A stretch of DNA of 64,000 nucleotides, from NCBI GenBank assembly GCA_030248215.1, contig JASANG010001861.1, positions 124,001-188,000 of the forward strand, read 5' to 3'. Source of the stretch: Enoplolaimus lenunculus (Eukaryota; Nematoda; Enoplea; Enoplida; Thoracostomopsidae). The notes below the pieces were generated by a model. That model was not told where the DNA came from. It worked only from the letters and a program-made list of their open reading frames with translations, and ran no database searches. The translations under genes were made by a program, and so were the position numbers. This document shows, in pieces, positions 24,067 through 35,573 of this stretch; position 1 is the stretch's first letter, and every line of letters begins with the position of its first letter.

Positions 24067-24479
24067 GTAGTGAGTCAAATAAGAGGGGGTAATAAGGGGG
24101 TAATAAGGGGGGCTATAAGAGGGGGTAAAAACGAGGGGGTCCCAGTTTGAGTACCAATCAATAGGAGTCCGTATCCCTAATAAGAGTCCGTAGCGGATAG
24201 AGTCTTTAAACCTTAATTAGAGTCCATAAATATCTATTGTCCCTAATTGTAGTGCGTAAACAATTCCAAGCCCAAATAAAGTTGAGTTCGAAACTTTAAA
24301 GCATATTTTAGTTTCGAAAGTACATTCCTAATAATTGCAATACCGGATATGTATGTCTGTAACGAAAGGTACAGGAGCGTGGCTTAACAATAAATCACAG
24401 TCCGTAACCGAATAACGGGGGATTAGCCTATGAAAATGCCAAATTAATATCGGCCCTCTCTATTATTCGAGTCACTGCA
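24067..24479 (-). mobile_element. Family B element, complete but diverged
   Basis: GTAGTGAGTCAAATAAGAGG to TATTATTCGAGTCACTGCA. A GGGGGTAATAA motif near the left end is duplicated. Confidence 0.8.
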
Positions 24480-24862
24480 GTAATTCAATTGTCGATGCTC
24501 AGAGACTTCATATTTTAGGTTCATTTCAATCATAAGATCAACTTTTAAGCTGGCTAAGATCAATCCTTCTTTGAAGAGTGTAATTTAAAGATTAAAATAT
24601 TTCCGTCATAAACGACCAGTTCATCCATATGCAAGACAAACGACTGAGTCTAAGCCTGAGCCTAAGCCTAAGTCTAAGCCATTAAACGAGAAAAATAATT
24701 GTTGCGAACAAATATTTTATCAAACAGACAGAATAATAGTTTTTTTTTCAAAGCAACCATTCCTGTCAAATGTTCCTTCAATGGCTATCCCAAGTTTTCA
24801 CGATATACATTTAGGAATGTCCTAAACAACAGTTTTGGTGTATAGTTACTTTCACTTTCCAT

Positions 24863-25045
24863 GCAGGCCTGAACCGTATCCAGCTCAACGTCGCAGGGAA
24901 GGGAGCAAAAAAATTTTCAGGACGGGCACATATCAAAGTGTTTTACATGATTTACTAGTGAGGTTGAAATCATACTTGAGTTGGGGCAAAGTTTTCTCAA
25001 GGTTGCTCACGGCTCACCTCCCTCAGCTCTGGAGGGCATACAAAG
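24863..25045 (+). mobile_element. Possible family C element, strongly diverged
   Basis: AGGCCTGAACCGTATCCAGC at the left and AAAAAAATTTTCAGGACGGG inside follow the C pattern. The right half is poorly conserved. Confidence 0.4.
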
Positions 25046-25213
25046 ACAGGGGTAGTAGAGATTTGACCTCTCACGAACCTTCTGAAGAGTCTAACTCTTC
25101 TAACTGATTTTCGAATAGCTTTCCGGATGTATGAGTTCAAAAATATTTCTGTTAAACAGAGTCATACCATCCCGAACAGAAATCCTGGCAACGCGCCTGC
25201 CACTACCCTCGCC

Positions 25214-25376
25214 AGCCCGTAGCCAGCTCACCTTGTTAGGGGGGGTTAAAATTTTTTACATTAGGGGCATACAAGCGTTTTCGTTAACTTTCAAGCAAGA
25301 TTAAAAATTATCTAGGGAAGGCCAAAATTTGTCCATGAGGCACTGAGCCCCCCTGGCCCCACTTGGCTATGGGCCG
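25214..25376 (+). mobile_element. Family C element, well preserved
   Basis: GCCCGTAGCCAGCTCACCTT to CCCCACTTGGCTATGGGCC, with GGCATACAAGCGTTTTCG and CACTGAGCCCCCCTGG. Confidence 0.8.
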
Positions 25377-25510
25377 TGACCTCGTCTAGCTATGTGTTCA
25401 ATCCCATGCGTTTTTATGCCTTAATGTAACAATCAGTTTTTCTGACTGTGTTCAAGATGTATATAATATTTGTATCACACGTTTCTGCCTTTACTCTCAT
25501 GGCGTTTTTC

Positions 25511-25676
25511 GGGGCCCGTAGCCAAACGAAGGCCAGAGGGGGTTTAGTTCGTCTGGAATAATTTTGCCCCCCTCCTAGAAAATTTTAAACCTACTTGTAA
25601 GTCATCGAAAACCCTTGTTTGCCCCTTGTGAAAAATTTTCAACCCCCTGTCAAGGGACACTGGCTACGGACCTGCG
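25511..25676 (-). mobile_element. Family C element, inverted
   Basis: GGGGCCCGTAGCCAAACG to CACTGGCTACGGACCTG, with CATCGAAAACCCTTGTTTGC inside. It lies in opposite orientation to the copy 135 bp upstream. Confidence 0.8.
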
Positions 25677-26555
25677 TCTTTGCCTCGCTATCGTTGCTTC
25701 CCGATCTGTTAATTTTTCAACAAAAATACCAACGAAGAAAAATTGCGATTATGTTAGATTTCGTTTATATGATTTTCACCCGAACAGCGACATCAAATCA
25801 AATTGCAGCGACTTGCATATCGGCAAAAACACTCACACAACATTTAATAATGATCAGGTCAACGTTCACTGCATTTTATACTTCAATACATCGCACATAC
25901 ACACAATATACACACACTAATTTTTGCAGTGTTATGCAGTGATTTCTGCAATTTATTGCAATTATTGTACAATTTCTCTGCTGAACACATGAAAAGTATA
26001 CTGATTTTCATAAGTCAGCTGGAAAAATTTCGAGCCAGCAAAACTGTATACTCTCGTTTTTAAGAATTGACTAAAAGAGGGTTATCCAAGTGTACTTGGT
26101 ATGTGTGTTTCAATTATATTTATCAGCAGTTTGTGTATGTTTTTTGTTTATTATGCGTTTATTGTGTTTTCTGGTGCATTTTTAATTTTGTCGCTTTTAA
26201 TCAAATTAAATACTTGCTAGGGCAATTGACCACTATATGCTTCATCAGATTTAAGCACCTGATTTAGATAAAACGGCATAATCCCACTGCTCAGTAAAAT
26301 TTTCTTCCAAAAATCATAAAAAAATAAAGCTTAAAACATGTTACCTTTAAATAAGTTTTCAAAGATAAAGTATTTGAACTCTTGCACACTTCCTCGCATT
26401 TTTAAGTTTAGGACTTTAGCATTGGCAAATGCTTAGACGTAGGTAAAACTTTGCCTCACTTGAACCTCTACCGTAAATATGGGTCAAGTGAACAAAAGCC
26501 AATCTTTGGCCATGAAAAGATCCTTACAGCCAAGTGTAGTTCTAGCAATAACTCA

Positions 26556-26722
26556 GGCCCACAGCCAGCTCACCTTGCAAGGTCGGGCGAAAAAATTTTC
26601 AGGAGGGGCATTCAAGGCGTTTTTAAAATGACTTGCAAACAAGTTTGAAAATTTTCTAGGAGAGGCCAAGTTTTCCACGGGGGGAGGATGAGCCCCCCCT
26701 GGCCCCCTTGGCTACGGGCCCG
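26556..26722 (+). mobile_element. Family C element
   Basis: GGCCCACAGCCAGCTCACCT to CCCCCTTGGCTACGGGCC, with TTTTCAGGAGGGGCATTCAA inside. Confidence 0.8.
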
Positions 26723-27343
26723 CAATAGCAACAGCATGACTAGACCGTTTTGTTCTGTATATTGCACTTTTATTAGAAAATGGTCAAACACTTTATGACG
26801 TGCCGTAGTCGCTTGGTATTCAGAAGTTTCTTCGGTAAAACACAGCCGAGCAAGTTTGGTTTCACACAAATTTGGGATCATGAATACTTTTAAGGGCGTT
26901 CCGTTTTCCAGCGAGAAATAAACAGAATAGATATAAGCTTCCGACTAACCTTATAGCTAAGGGTTAGGAATCGTTACAGACTTGCTTTTACGCTGAGGCT
27001 AAGGCTTGGGTTTGGATTTACAAATATGCTTCGGCTGATACGCCACTAAACTGGCATTGGCCCAAATTTATGTGTATTATCTAATCAGTGGCGAAAGGCA
27101 GTCAAGATGGCTTCAGGGTCGCACCAATGTTGGGCGGGCTGGACACCCCCAACCAGCACCTTCGCTTGCCGCGGCCCGACCGAAAATATGTATCGACAGC
27201 ATTACAAAAGTTAAAATGTTATAAACATTTCTTGCACCCCCCTCACTCTGTACTTAAATCGACCTACTCCTCTTGATAACATTTCCTGGTCGCGGGCCTG
27301 ATTGCCTTAAAACCCTCGCTGGTGATGCGTGCTATCATTGCTT

Positions 27344-27893
27344 GTATTCTCAAATATGTGTCTAGTACTTGTTACCAGTTGGCGATAGGTCGAGTACAAC
27401 TTTCAACGCGGTTCATGAAAAGGTTCTAAATTTTGCACATTTACCGCAATTTTGCCGTATTTCTGCACCAATTTTGATATCCGAAATTTCAAAAGCCTAC
27501 CGCTAAACTGATGATACACGTGCTACACACACATTTGAAAATACAGGCCTTTGTTATTTTGATATCCGAAATTTCAAAAGCCTACCGCTAAACTGATGAT
27601 ACACGTGCTACACACACATTTGAAAATACAGGCCTTTGTTATTTTGATATCCGAAATTTCAAAAGCCTACCGCTAAACTGATGATACATGTGCTACACAC
27701 ACATTTGAAAATACAGGCCTTTGTTATTTTGATATCCGAAATTTCAAAAGCCTACCGCTAAACTGATGATACACGTGCTACACACACATTTGAAAATACA
27801 GGCCTTTGTTATTTTGATATCCGAAATTTCAAAAGCCTACCGCTAAACTGATGATACATGTGCTACACACATTTGAAACTACAGGCCTTTGTT
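27344..27893 (+). repeat. Family H element with its right half amplified as an 85-bp tandem array
   Basis: A family H element begins with TATTCTCAAATATGTG near 27344. From 27471 its right half repeats at 27471, 27556, 27641, 27726 and 27811, a period of exactly 85 bp. The copies are almost identical. The fifth is 4 bp shorter and ends in the TTTGTTTCAG acceptor of the collagen gene, where the other copies read TTTGTTATTTTG. The near-identity points to recent amplification or homogenisation. Confidence 0.9.
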
Positions 27894-27915
27894 TCAGGTT
27901 CGTAAACATAGAATT
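27887..27915 (+). promoter_or_regulatory. Splice acceptor and short leader ahead of the collagen ATG
   Basis: TTTGTTTCAG ends at 27896, 19 bases before the ATG at 27916. It matches the nematode acceptor consensus TTTCAG. Either a spliced leader is added here in trans, which is common for nematode collagen genes, or an upstream non-coding exon joins here in cis. The sequence alone does not decide. The pyrimidine tract is the last bases of an 85-bp tandem repeat array. Confidence 0.6.
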
Positions 27916-30915
27916 ATGGACCACTATTTGGTAACACTGACTTCAGTATGCGCCGGTGTATTTGTGATTTTAAGCTGTCTTATTGGTGTGCCGTTCCTGC
28001 ATCAGCAAGCAGCGACACTTCGAGATGACGTCAGACGTGATGTCAATGATTTTAAAGTAAAAAAAGTGGATCATGCATGAGGATGGATTAGAGCGTCCGT
28101 AGAAAATTTTTACTGGAGGGGCACATGGAAACAGCAAGGGGCGAACATCTACGAAAATTTAAGCACATCACTATATACTGTAATGTTTATTAAAATTAAA
28201 AGCAACTAGTGAACGTGATTGCGATGCAACATTTGCAACTATAATCGTTGTCATATTTAGGCTAGCATCAGTTGGTTTTCCTTTGCCTTAAACATTTCTC
28301 ACCTGCTTATATATGTGTGTATATTATGTTTCAAAACACAGAAGGAAAAGTTGGAAAGCTGACCCAAAATACGTATGTTGGGCGTAGCAGCTTTAAAAAT
28401 ATAGATAGAGATATAATATTTTGATTGAAGCGCTAGTTTGTTGCGTTATGAGCAAGTTCTGTCGATTATGTATTTAGCAAATACTATAAAAAAGTTGTGA
28501 TTTTTGGCACGGTTGTAAGCAATAATAATTTATATTAGATGAAATTCATTGCGTTGTTGACGTGATTAATTTTCAAACTTAGCACAGGTGCAAAACAATT
28601 CTAATTAATTATTATGGGATCAGGGGTGTAATTAAGACTACAAGCTGCTTATGGAGTGATGTATCCCAAGATTGTTAACTTCAAGACTGATAGGGTCTTA
28701 AATATATACCGCGCTCCGAATTCATCACTGAATGTTTTACAAATTCGAAATTTCATTTCTTTCGAGCAAAAGGTAAACATTTTTTGATCCGAACACTTTA
28801 ATGACCATCAGTGAGTTAAAATATTTTGTTATACCAAAATTAAACTTAACACAAATTAATATTTTAGCTTCAAGTAGATGGCATATGGTCGACTATGATG
28901 AACATTCAACTATCAAGCGCGCGTCCGATTTTGAGTTCTTCTTCAACAAATGGACGTACTAAACGAACGTCAGGAGGAACAACTTGTGGTAGGTTCAAAA
29001 GTTAGGTTTGAGGCTTAGGCTTTATACTCCGGCTACGGTTTTGTCAATATGTTAAATTTTAATTTAAAAACTGGACCGAAGATTGACTAAAAATAGCTTT
29101 ATTAATGTTTTACATAAGACTTCTACGGTATATTACCTTGCGTTTGCTAACTGGTCAATATTGAGCTTGCAGTCTACTGTAGTGACCCGAATAAGACGGG
29201 GGACTGATATTTATTTGGCCTCTCCAGAGGGTACCCCCTTGTTATTTGGTTACGGACTGTTATTTATTTTTTACCCACGCTCCGCCGCCCTTCGTTACAG
29301 ATATATATCCGGTACTGCAATTATCTGTTGAAAAACGTTTATTTGTCTTGTGTCAATAGCTTGAGCGATAATACAAGGGTATACTAAGGAATGTACTTTC
29401 AAAATTTAAGTACGCTTTATAATTTCGAACTCAAATTATTTGGTTCTGGTGTTAGTTATGTGCTACAATTAGGAATAATTGACATTTATGGACTCTAATT
29501 AGGGTTTAGGGACTCTATCCGCTTACGGACGCTTATTAGGAATACGGACTCCAATTGACTCGGACTCCAAATAGGCCTCCCTCTTATTACCCCTCATCCT
29601 CTTATTCGGGTCAATACAGTATCAACCTTTGACTCTTTATTCTTTTCATATATAATAGACATATTTATAAATATATTTTCCTGCGCCTTATGGATCAGAC
29701 TAAACATGATGCCGCCAGTGTATGCTTGTTACGAACTCGCGATAGCTGATGAAGTAAAATTTCCGTAGTATATGCAGTTTTCTATGTTTGATAAGTGTTA
29801 TTAGGGGCGGATCCAATGGACTTGATTCACAGAAGCGGATCCAAAGGACATGGTTCACTGGGTGCCCGTGATCCCCGTCTATGTTTAGGCAAAAAGTGTT
29901 TAACATCAGTCGAGTGTATATGTTTGTTAAGGTATCGCTTTGGTTCCGTGGATTCTAACCTGTGAACCTTTCTTATTTGTTTCCGAACCCGCTCCTTGTT
30001 ATGGCAATTTAAATATATGTCAACGTTTTTTGTTTCATTCCAGGTTGTGATGCGAGCATTGCAGCAAGCTGTCCAACTGGCCCGCCTGGTGAACCAGGGG
30101 TACAAGGTGTTCCTGGAGACGACGGAGAACCAGGTTTTGACGGTTTACCAAGTATGCCTGGTGACGGCAGTGGATGCCCGATATGCCCGGCTGGGATGGC
30201 AGGAATGCCTGGACCGCCAGGGTCCATGGGTAAGTGATTGTTATAAGATAGTGCGACTTAAGTTATAGTTGTGACTGATTTTCAATACTAAGCTCAATAA
30301 TGTGATAGCAGTGAATACTGAAGCAATACCAGCCAGAATTTGATGTTGTTTTGGAATAACTTTCTGGATTCAAAGAGGTATGAAGTTACACATTCTAGAC
30401 ACGAAACGCTGGCGTTACCACTGTGATCTAATTCTTCTGTTTTAGGTAGTCCTGGCCGTAAGGGTGCTCCTGGTCAGTCGGCGTACTCAGCGAATGGTCT
30501 TCCTGGTCTGCCTGGAAAACCGGGCGGTTCGGGAAGACCAGGAGGTCCAGGAAAGCCAGGCGCTCGAGGAAATCCTGGAAACCCAGGAAATAGCGGCGGC
30601 AAAGGCACTCCTGGTTTCAAAGGACCACCAGGTCGACGTGGCAAACCGGGCACTCCAGGCCGACCCGGAGGCACAACGTACGTTGGTCCAATGCCACCTG
30701 GATCTCCTGGCCGACCTGGACAGGATGGCATGCCTGGGATGATGGGACAACCAGGCCGTCCGGGCCAGGGTGGAACTCCGGGCATTCCTGGAAAAGATGC
30801 AACTTACTGCAAATGTACTCCAGGTACTCCACGATTTCCAGGCTATCCTCCACGGCCTCAACCAAGTGTGCCCTCCGGAGCGGGACGACCAACGGGCAGG
30901 GGTGGTTACGCTTGA
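27916..30915 (+). CDS. Nematode cuticle collagen, four exons, 305 aa
   Basis: Secreted structural collagen of the nematode cuticle. Exons read from the sequence are 27916-28056, 28868-28988, 30044-30229 and 30446-30915. All three introns are GT..AG and join in frame (phases 0, 1, 1), giving 305 residues, normal for the family. Residues 6-29 form the hydrophobic anchor of the cuticle-collagen N domain, and DGIWSTM (about 51-57) matches that domain's end. RTKR at 77-80 is the furin-like processing site. Cysteines 87, 89 and 97 sit just before GPPGEPG, a second pair is at 132 and 135, and the C-terminal pair is in DATYCKC (271, 273). Gly-X-Y blocks fill about 100-125 and 138-265. The tail after 274 is Pro/Gly-rich and ends GGYA. 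Intron 1 is 811 bp, intron 2 1055 bp, intron 3 216 bp; introns 1 and 2 carry mobile elements. The first ATG after the TTTCAG acceptor was chosen as start. The family is secure; the individual collagen cannot be named. Confidence 0.93.
28261..28412 (-). mobile_element. Family F element fragment in collagen intron 1
   Basis: It carries the family core AAAATACGTATGTTGGGC followed by AGCTTTAAAAATATAG, as at 10661, 14912, 16717 and 35064. It lies wholly inside intron 1 and does not touch the splice sites. Confidence 0.5.
29178..29619 (+). mobile_element. Family B element, complete, in collagen intron 2
   Basis: Starts TGTAGTGACCCGAATAAG and ends CTTATTCGGGTCAATACA, so the termini are inverted repeats. 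The 442-bp interior matches the copy at 809-1243 closely. No open frame is present, so it is a non-autonomous DNA transposon. It makes up over 40 percent of intron 2. A short TTAGGC-containing tract lies at about 29005 in the same intron. Confidence 0.85.
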
Positions 30916-31222
30916 ACAGGGGTAAATCTTCAACGGAATGCAATTTAATTTCATGACTGCAAATTTTTGGCAAGTGTATCTCAAAAAGTTGGCAGCTCCA
31001 TGCTCGTTTAAAAATATTTGTTTACTAACAGATTATTAAAGTTTAAGCTTGTACCGAATACTAAATCTGATATTTTGTGTTTGTGATTGCAGAAAAACAA
31101 ACAATTCAGATATAAAATTAAACTGATTTCATAACCTGTACTAAACTAATTTATCATACTACAGTGATGTTTACATTCCGTGCGTTAATACGAAATTATC
31201 GTTTCTGAATTAAAATTGGATA

Positions 31223-31618
31223 TAGTTGTGACCCGAATAGAGAGAGGGTTATAAGGAGCGACTCCATATTGAGTAGTGAGTCCCAATTAACAGGAGTCTG
31301 TATACCAAGTTAGAGTGCGTTAGTGGATAGAGTCCATAATTCCAATTTAAAGTCCATAATTTGACAGAACAGACGAATGGTCAACCGGCAACCAATTTAA
31401 TTCATAAATCCACATAAAAGGTTAACGGCCGTGACAACGCGCAGAAATGTTACGGAACAAGTCAGTTTTGCCCAAAAGATGCAACATAAAAAGAACGGTG
31501 TTGAGTCCAACTAACGTGGACCGAATTAACAATACCAGAGTTCGTAATCGAATAATATGACGTACAAATAGGAGAGGCAAAATAAATATCAGCCCTTTTT
31601 TTACTCGGGTCGCTACAG
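31223..31618 (-). mobile_element. Family B element downstream of the collagen gene
   Basis: TAGTTGTGACCCGAATAGAG at the left and TTTACTCGGGTCGCTACAG at the right. It lies 308 bp after the collagen stop codon. Confidence 0.75.
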
Positions 31619-32434
31619 CAACTGAATAAACTTTGGTACAGAAACAGCAAAAATTAATGAAAGAGAATAAAGCCGCGAAGAACGTGTGTTTACGGCTCTG
31701 GTTCATTTCAATGTATCTTAAGTCGTAAGCTTAAGCAGAAACATGAAGTCAGCTCTGCAAGGAGTAACCGGACTCCGTTTCCGTTACCGGTAACAATCGG
31801 TGTCTGTATCTGTTTCCTGTTCCGTTATAGAATTAACGGTTATTACATTATTTTTACGTTCAAAATTATTTATAAATCACGTATATATCTCGCGTTTTTG
31901 TTACAGATATGCTGCAATTGTTCGAAATGAAATGATAATTACGAAATTTATCGAAAATTTTAAAAATTTCGACGCATCCGCCCTTTTATCTTTGAAATCT
32001 TTAAAGACCGGTTAATTTATACAGTTTTGAAACTTTTATCTTTCAATATTTGTTTTACGTTTTCGTTACTGTTACCATCCGCTTTACACCCTGCAGCTCT
32101 GTTTTCAAAAGACTGCATTATAATGCTAAACAGGCAGCACATTTGTGATGCAATTTCCCGGCGTCTCTGCCTCGAAATTGGACAATGTATCAAAGATACG
32201 CATGAAATGCAAATAAATATTTATTTATTAATTTATATATATTCAGAAGATGTAAGTAATACTTGAAAAATAAAAAAATGGTAAAAAAATCACTTAAATG
32301 GTTATATAACTGCGCAACTCCAAAATTGCTAAAAATCTAAGCTCAGAGTAAAATCTTGCTCCACAATATAAGGCTCTAAGCATGAACGCAGTTTAGAGCG
32401 GCGCAAAATCTTCCAACAAAATATAAACTAATGC

Positions 32435-33077
32435 AGGATTCACGTTATAGCCGGGGCAGGCGGGATAAGGATTGTCCCATGTTAATTCGACGTTAACGTC
32501 AAAATTCGGGCTCTCACATCGGGGCAACAGACAAAACTCAAATGTCATATGACATTACCTTACAACCCGCCGCTCTCAAATGATCAATATGTACAAGCGA
32601 CGGTATGTGACGTGATGCTTTGGGACATTTATGCGACTATTATATAATATCCCAAAGTCTCAACGAATATCGTATGATATTCAGTGAAACAGTGTAATGT
32701 TTGGGTGCTGACAAATGAATGGAAAGTAGAACGACAGAGGCACATATGTGCTTTCAATACCAAATACGCCGTTGCAAATCGCATCTAAAATACTTCAAAA
32801 GTTCAAATTTCGCATTCTAGTATATGATATTCAACAGGACAATTTGGGTACGTTACCTTAAGTATGCAGACATTTGAAAATATATCATATGATATTCGCA
32901 GACAACACCTCGAATATCATATCATATTGAAGTACAAAAGGTAACCTACATATGATAATAGTAGACAAATACGAATTTTTGAATACAATATGGGGTCTAC
33001 AAGCAGACACAATGTTACCCAATAGTTTAACAGGGTCAAAACGTGTTCCAAACTGCCCCGGTTATAAAGTGAACCCA
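32435..33077. mobile_element. Family J inverted-repeat element
   Basis: GGATTCACGTTATAGCCGGG is mirrored by CCCCGGTTATAAAGTGAACC. Inside, palindromes of the type GAATATCATATGATATTC recur at about 32666, 32821, 32881 and 32912. No open frame is recognised. Confidence 0.7.
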
Positions 33078-33267
33078 GCATAAAATAAATATACCGCTTT
33101 AGCATATTTTTTGCTAGCAATCATAAACTTGAGAATATGGATATTTGAAGAATTTAAGAAAAATAGTTCAAAGTAGTTATCACTTTAGTCATATTAATAC
33201 TAAATATAGCCGTATCTAGCATAGCATGTTTTTAATCAGGATTGTTGTTTGAATGGGACCCTACAAC

Positions 33268-33343
33268 ATTGTAAAAAACGGTGAGTCAAATTGACTCTGT
33301 CCGAAATAGGCTCAAAGGGACTACACAAACTGTGTCAAATTGT
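33268..33343 (+). mobile_element. Family D fragment (left arm)
   Basis: Holds GGTGAGTCAAATTGACTC and CTACACAAACTGTGTCAAA, then breaks off. Confidence 0.65.
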
Positions 33344-33501
33344 ATATGTAATATATATAATATCTCTATATAGTTTCTGTACTATTAAGAATAAAATTGC
33401 CCCAGGTGATTGTTATTTAGGGATAGTGCCATAACTTGAGCTCCGTTGGTTATAAATTACATTCGTCGAGAATTTAGCCTTATCGAATGTTTAGTATTAT
33501 G

Positions 33502-33735
33502 CGGGGTTCAGGTATAACTGGGGCAACCTGGAACACGTTTTGTCCCTATTGCAATAGTGTGTAACATTTGTCTGCACGTTGATCCGCTATCACATTCAAA
33601 AAATTTGAATTGTCTACTATCCTTATGTGATATTACTGTTAGTACTGCAAAATCATGATATTCGAAATATCGTCCGTTAACATCATATGACATGTTTGAA
33701 AATATCTGCAAGGTCGTGGTAAACCAGCTTGAAAA
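33502..33735 (+). mobile_element. Family J element, one arm
   Basis: GGGGTTCAGGTATAACTGGG then ACACGTTTTGTCCCTATTGC matches the inverted right arm of the copy at 32435. CATATGACATG-type palindromes recur. The other terminus is not found. Confidence 0.6.
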
Positions 33736-35063
33736 TTAATACAATAAAAACGCTCAAATTCTTCTACACAAATTTTAAACCCAAGTCGTTCTATTTTATA
33801 ATCGAGGTTTGTTGCAAAAATAACTTTTTCTTTCTGATTTCAATAGTTAAATCCAGCTGATCTTAAGGCAGCTGGTAAATATTTTTACAATCTTCGTTAT
33901 TGCTGTAATAAGTCGTGATTTCACGTTTGTTTTCACCTTACAATAATAACTAAAAATTGATTGGCAGTGTTATTTAACACACGTTTTTGTTCTTTTGTAG
34001 CTAAAGAGTTTTAGCAGGAATTTTTAGAATCCAAATTTGACCCGTCATTTGTTTATTTCAATTTGAAAGTTTATTTATTTTCCTTTAAAAATATTATTTA
34101 TTGTAAATGTTAATCAGTAGACGAAAACGCTAAAAATAAAACATCCAGGCAAAATATAGTGATTTATTTTCGAATATCAGATAACATGGTTTAACTCGGG
34201 GAAACGAACGAAGCCTGTGTAATAATGTGTCATCCATGTTAAAACGCACGTGCGGATGGTAAATATTTTCTAACCACCCCGTGAACAACAACAAATCTAT
34301 ACACTGATTAGAAACTTTGGATAAGTGACACTTTATAGTTAGCGATAATACATTGTCGTGACTTTGTCAGAAGAGGTGAGCACATAGCTACACTGCTTTT
34401 ACGGATATGAAAAATTGAAACCACATTCGTAAGCAGTAGGACGTTTGCGAGGTCTAAACCGGACCGGTAATTTACATACACACGTTTACGTAGTGCGCGG
34501 TAGCTAAAGCGCACGACTTAATTCTTATTACGGGACTTGGTACATTTGAAGATTGTACATTATTATCCGTACAATGCATTCTTTTCCTCTACTGGTCAGA
34601 AAGTGACCTGTTGACATGTGGAACATTGTCTCCGTTGAGAGTGTCTGAGTATTAACGTATGTGTACAAAAGGGAGGGACAATTTTTACACTGGTGCGTGC
34701 ATTATAACGTAGGTGACCCATAATTTAAAAATTGATTTCACAAAATAATCTGTTGCTTCTGACCAGGTTTATATATTCCAGACTACGAATGAACTCGATA
34801 GCGGGAATTGGAACAAAAGTTTAGTTTTTAATTTTCGCGTGTTTCCAGTGGGTGCTCCGATCTCTAGATCCGACCCTGGATCCGCGCTTGGTCGTGAGAG
34901 TGTACAATGTTGCACTTGTGCGCCTTGTATTATATAAGTTTGACGCATATTAGGACGTTTACAGTAAATTTGTAATTTCGGCCTCGGCCTATTTGTAGCT
35001 CAAAAGATTCGTCGTTACTTTTGACGTGATTATTTCTCATGTTTCACTGCCAATACTGAATGC

Positions 35064-35231
35064 AAGTCAGCCGGCTTTGCGCAATACGTAAAAGTTAGCG
35101 AACTCCCAACAAAATGCATGCAAAGAACAATCACATTTCTGTTCTAAGACAACAATATTGTAAAGAGAGTAATGCAAGAAACTAGCCCAAAATACGTATG
35201 TGGGGCATTCCAGCTTTAATTATAAGATATA
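35064..35231 (-). mobile_element. Family F element
   Basis: AAGTCAGCCGGCTTTGCGCA, AATACGTAAAAGTTAGCG and AAAATACGTATGTGGGGC then TTCCAGCTTTAAT. Confidence 0.7.
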
Positions 35232-35433
35232 CGCTTTATACTTTTGGTATTTGAATACACTAAAGCTGATTTCAGAACATACCTCATGAAATGTATATGA
35301 TAGCAATATTTATTTTAGTTGTCACCGACATTTCATGAAACAATTAAATATTTGCTGTAATGCTTTTCGAGATATCGTAGAAGTCACTTTTGCGACACGG
35401 TATAGTAAAACAAGAATGGTCTCTTAAGTAATT

Positions 35434-35573
35434 TGGTCAATGTTACTTTCAGGGGCGTAACAGCAGTCTACGCGTACTCCTAAGCCTAAGCCTAAGCCTA
35501 AGCATTGCAAAAATGCGTTCCTAAGCTTAAGCCTAAGCCTAAAGCCTAAGCCTAAACAAAAAAGTAATAAAAA
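35434..35573 (+). mobile_element. Family A element, right end missing
   Basis: Starts GGTCAATGTTACTTTCAGGG and has two hexamer blocks (about 35481-35506 and 35525-35555). The right terminal part seen in other copies is absent, so it is truncated. Confidence 0.65.

Noticed and set aside
25615-25942. Two overlapping frames of about 100 codons
   Set aside because: They begin inside a family C element and occupy two frames of the same strand; neither shows a domain.
27474-27893. CRISPR-like array from the regular 85-bp repeats
   Set aside because: The repeats are contiguous with no unique spacers, derive from a transposon half, and the genome is eukaryotic.
30474-30785. Collagen-like Pro/Gly frame on the - strand opposite the collagen gene
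   Set aside because: GGN-CCN codons read as Gly/Pro on both strands, so the antisense frame is a mirror of the real exon. It lacks the N domain, cysteine pattern and splice logic.
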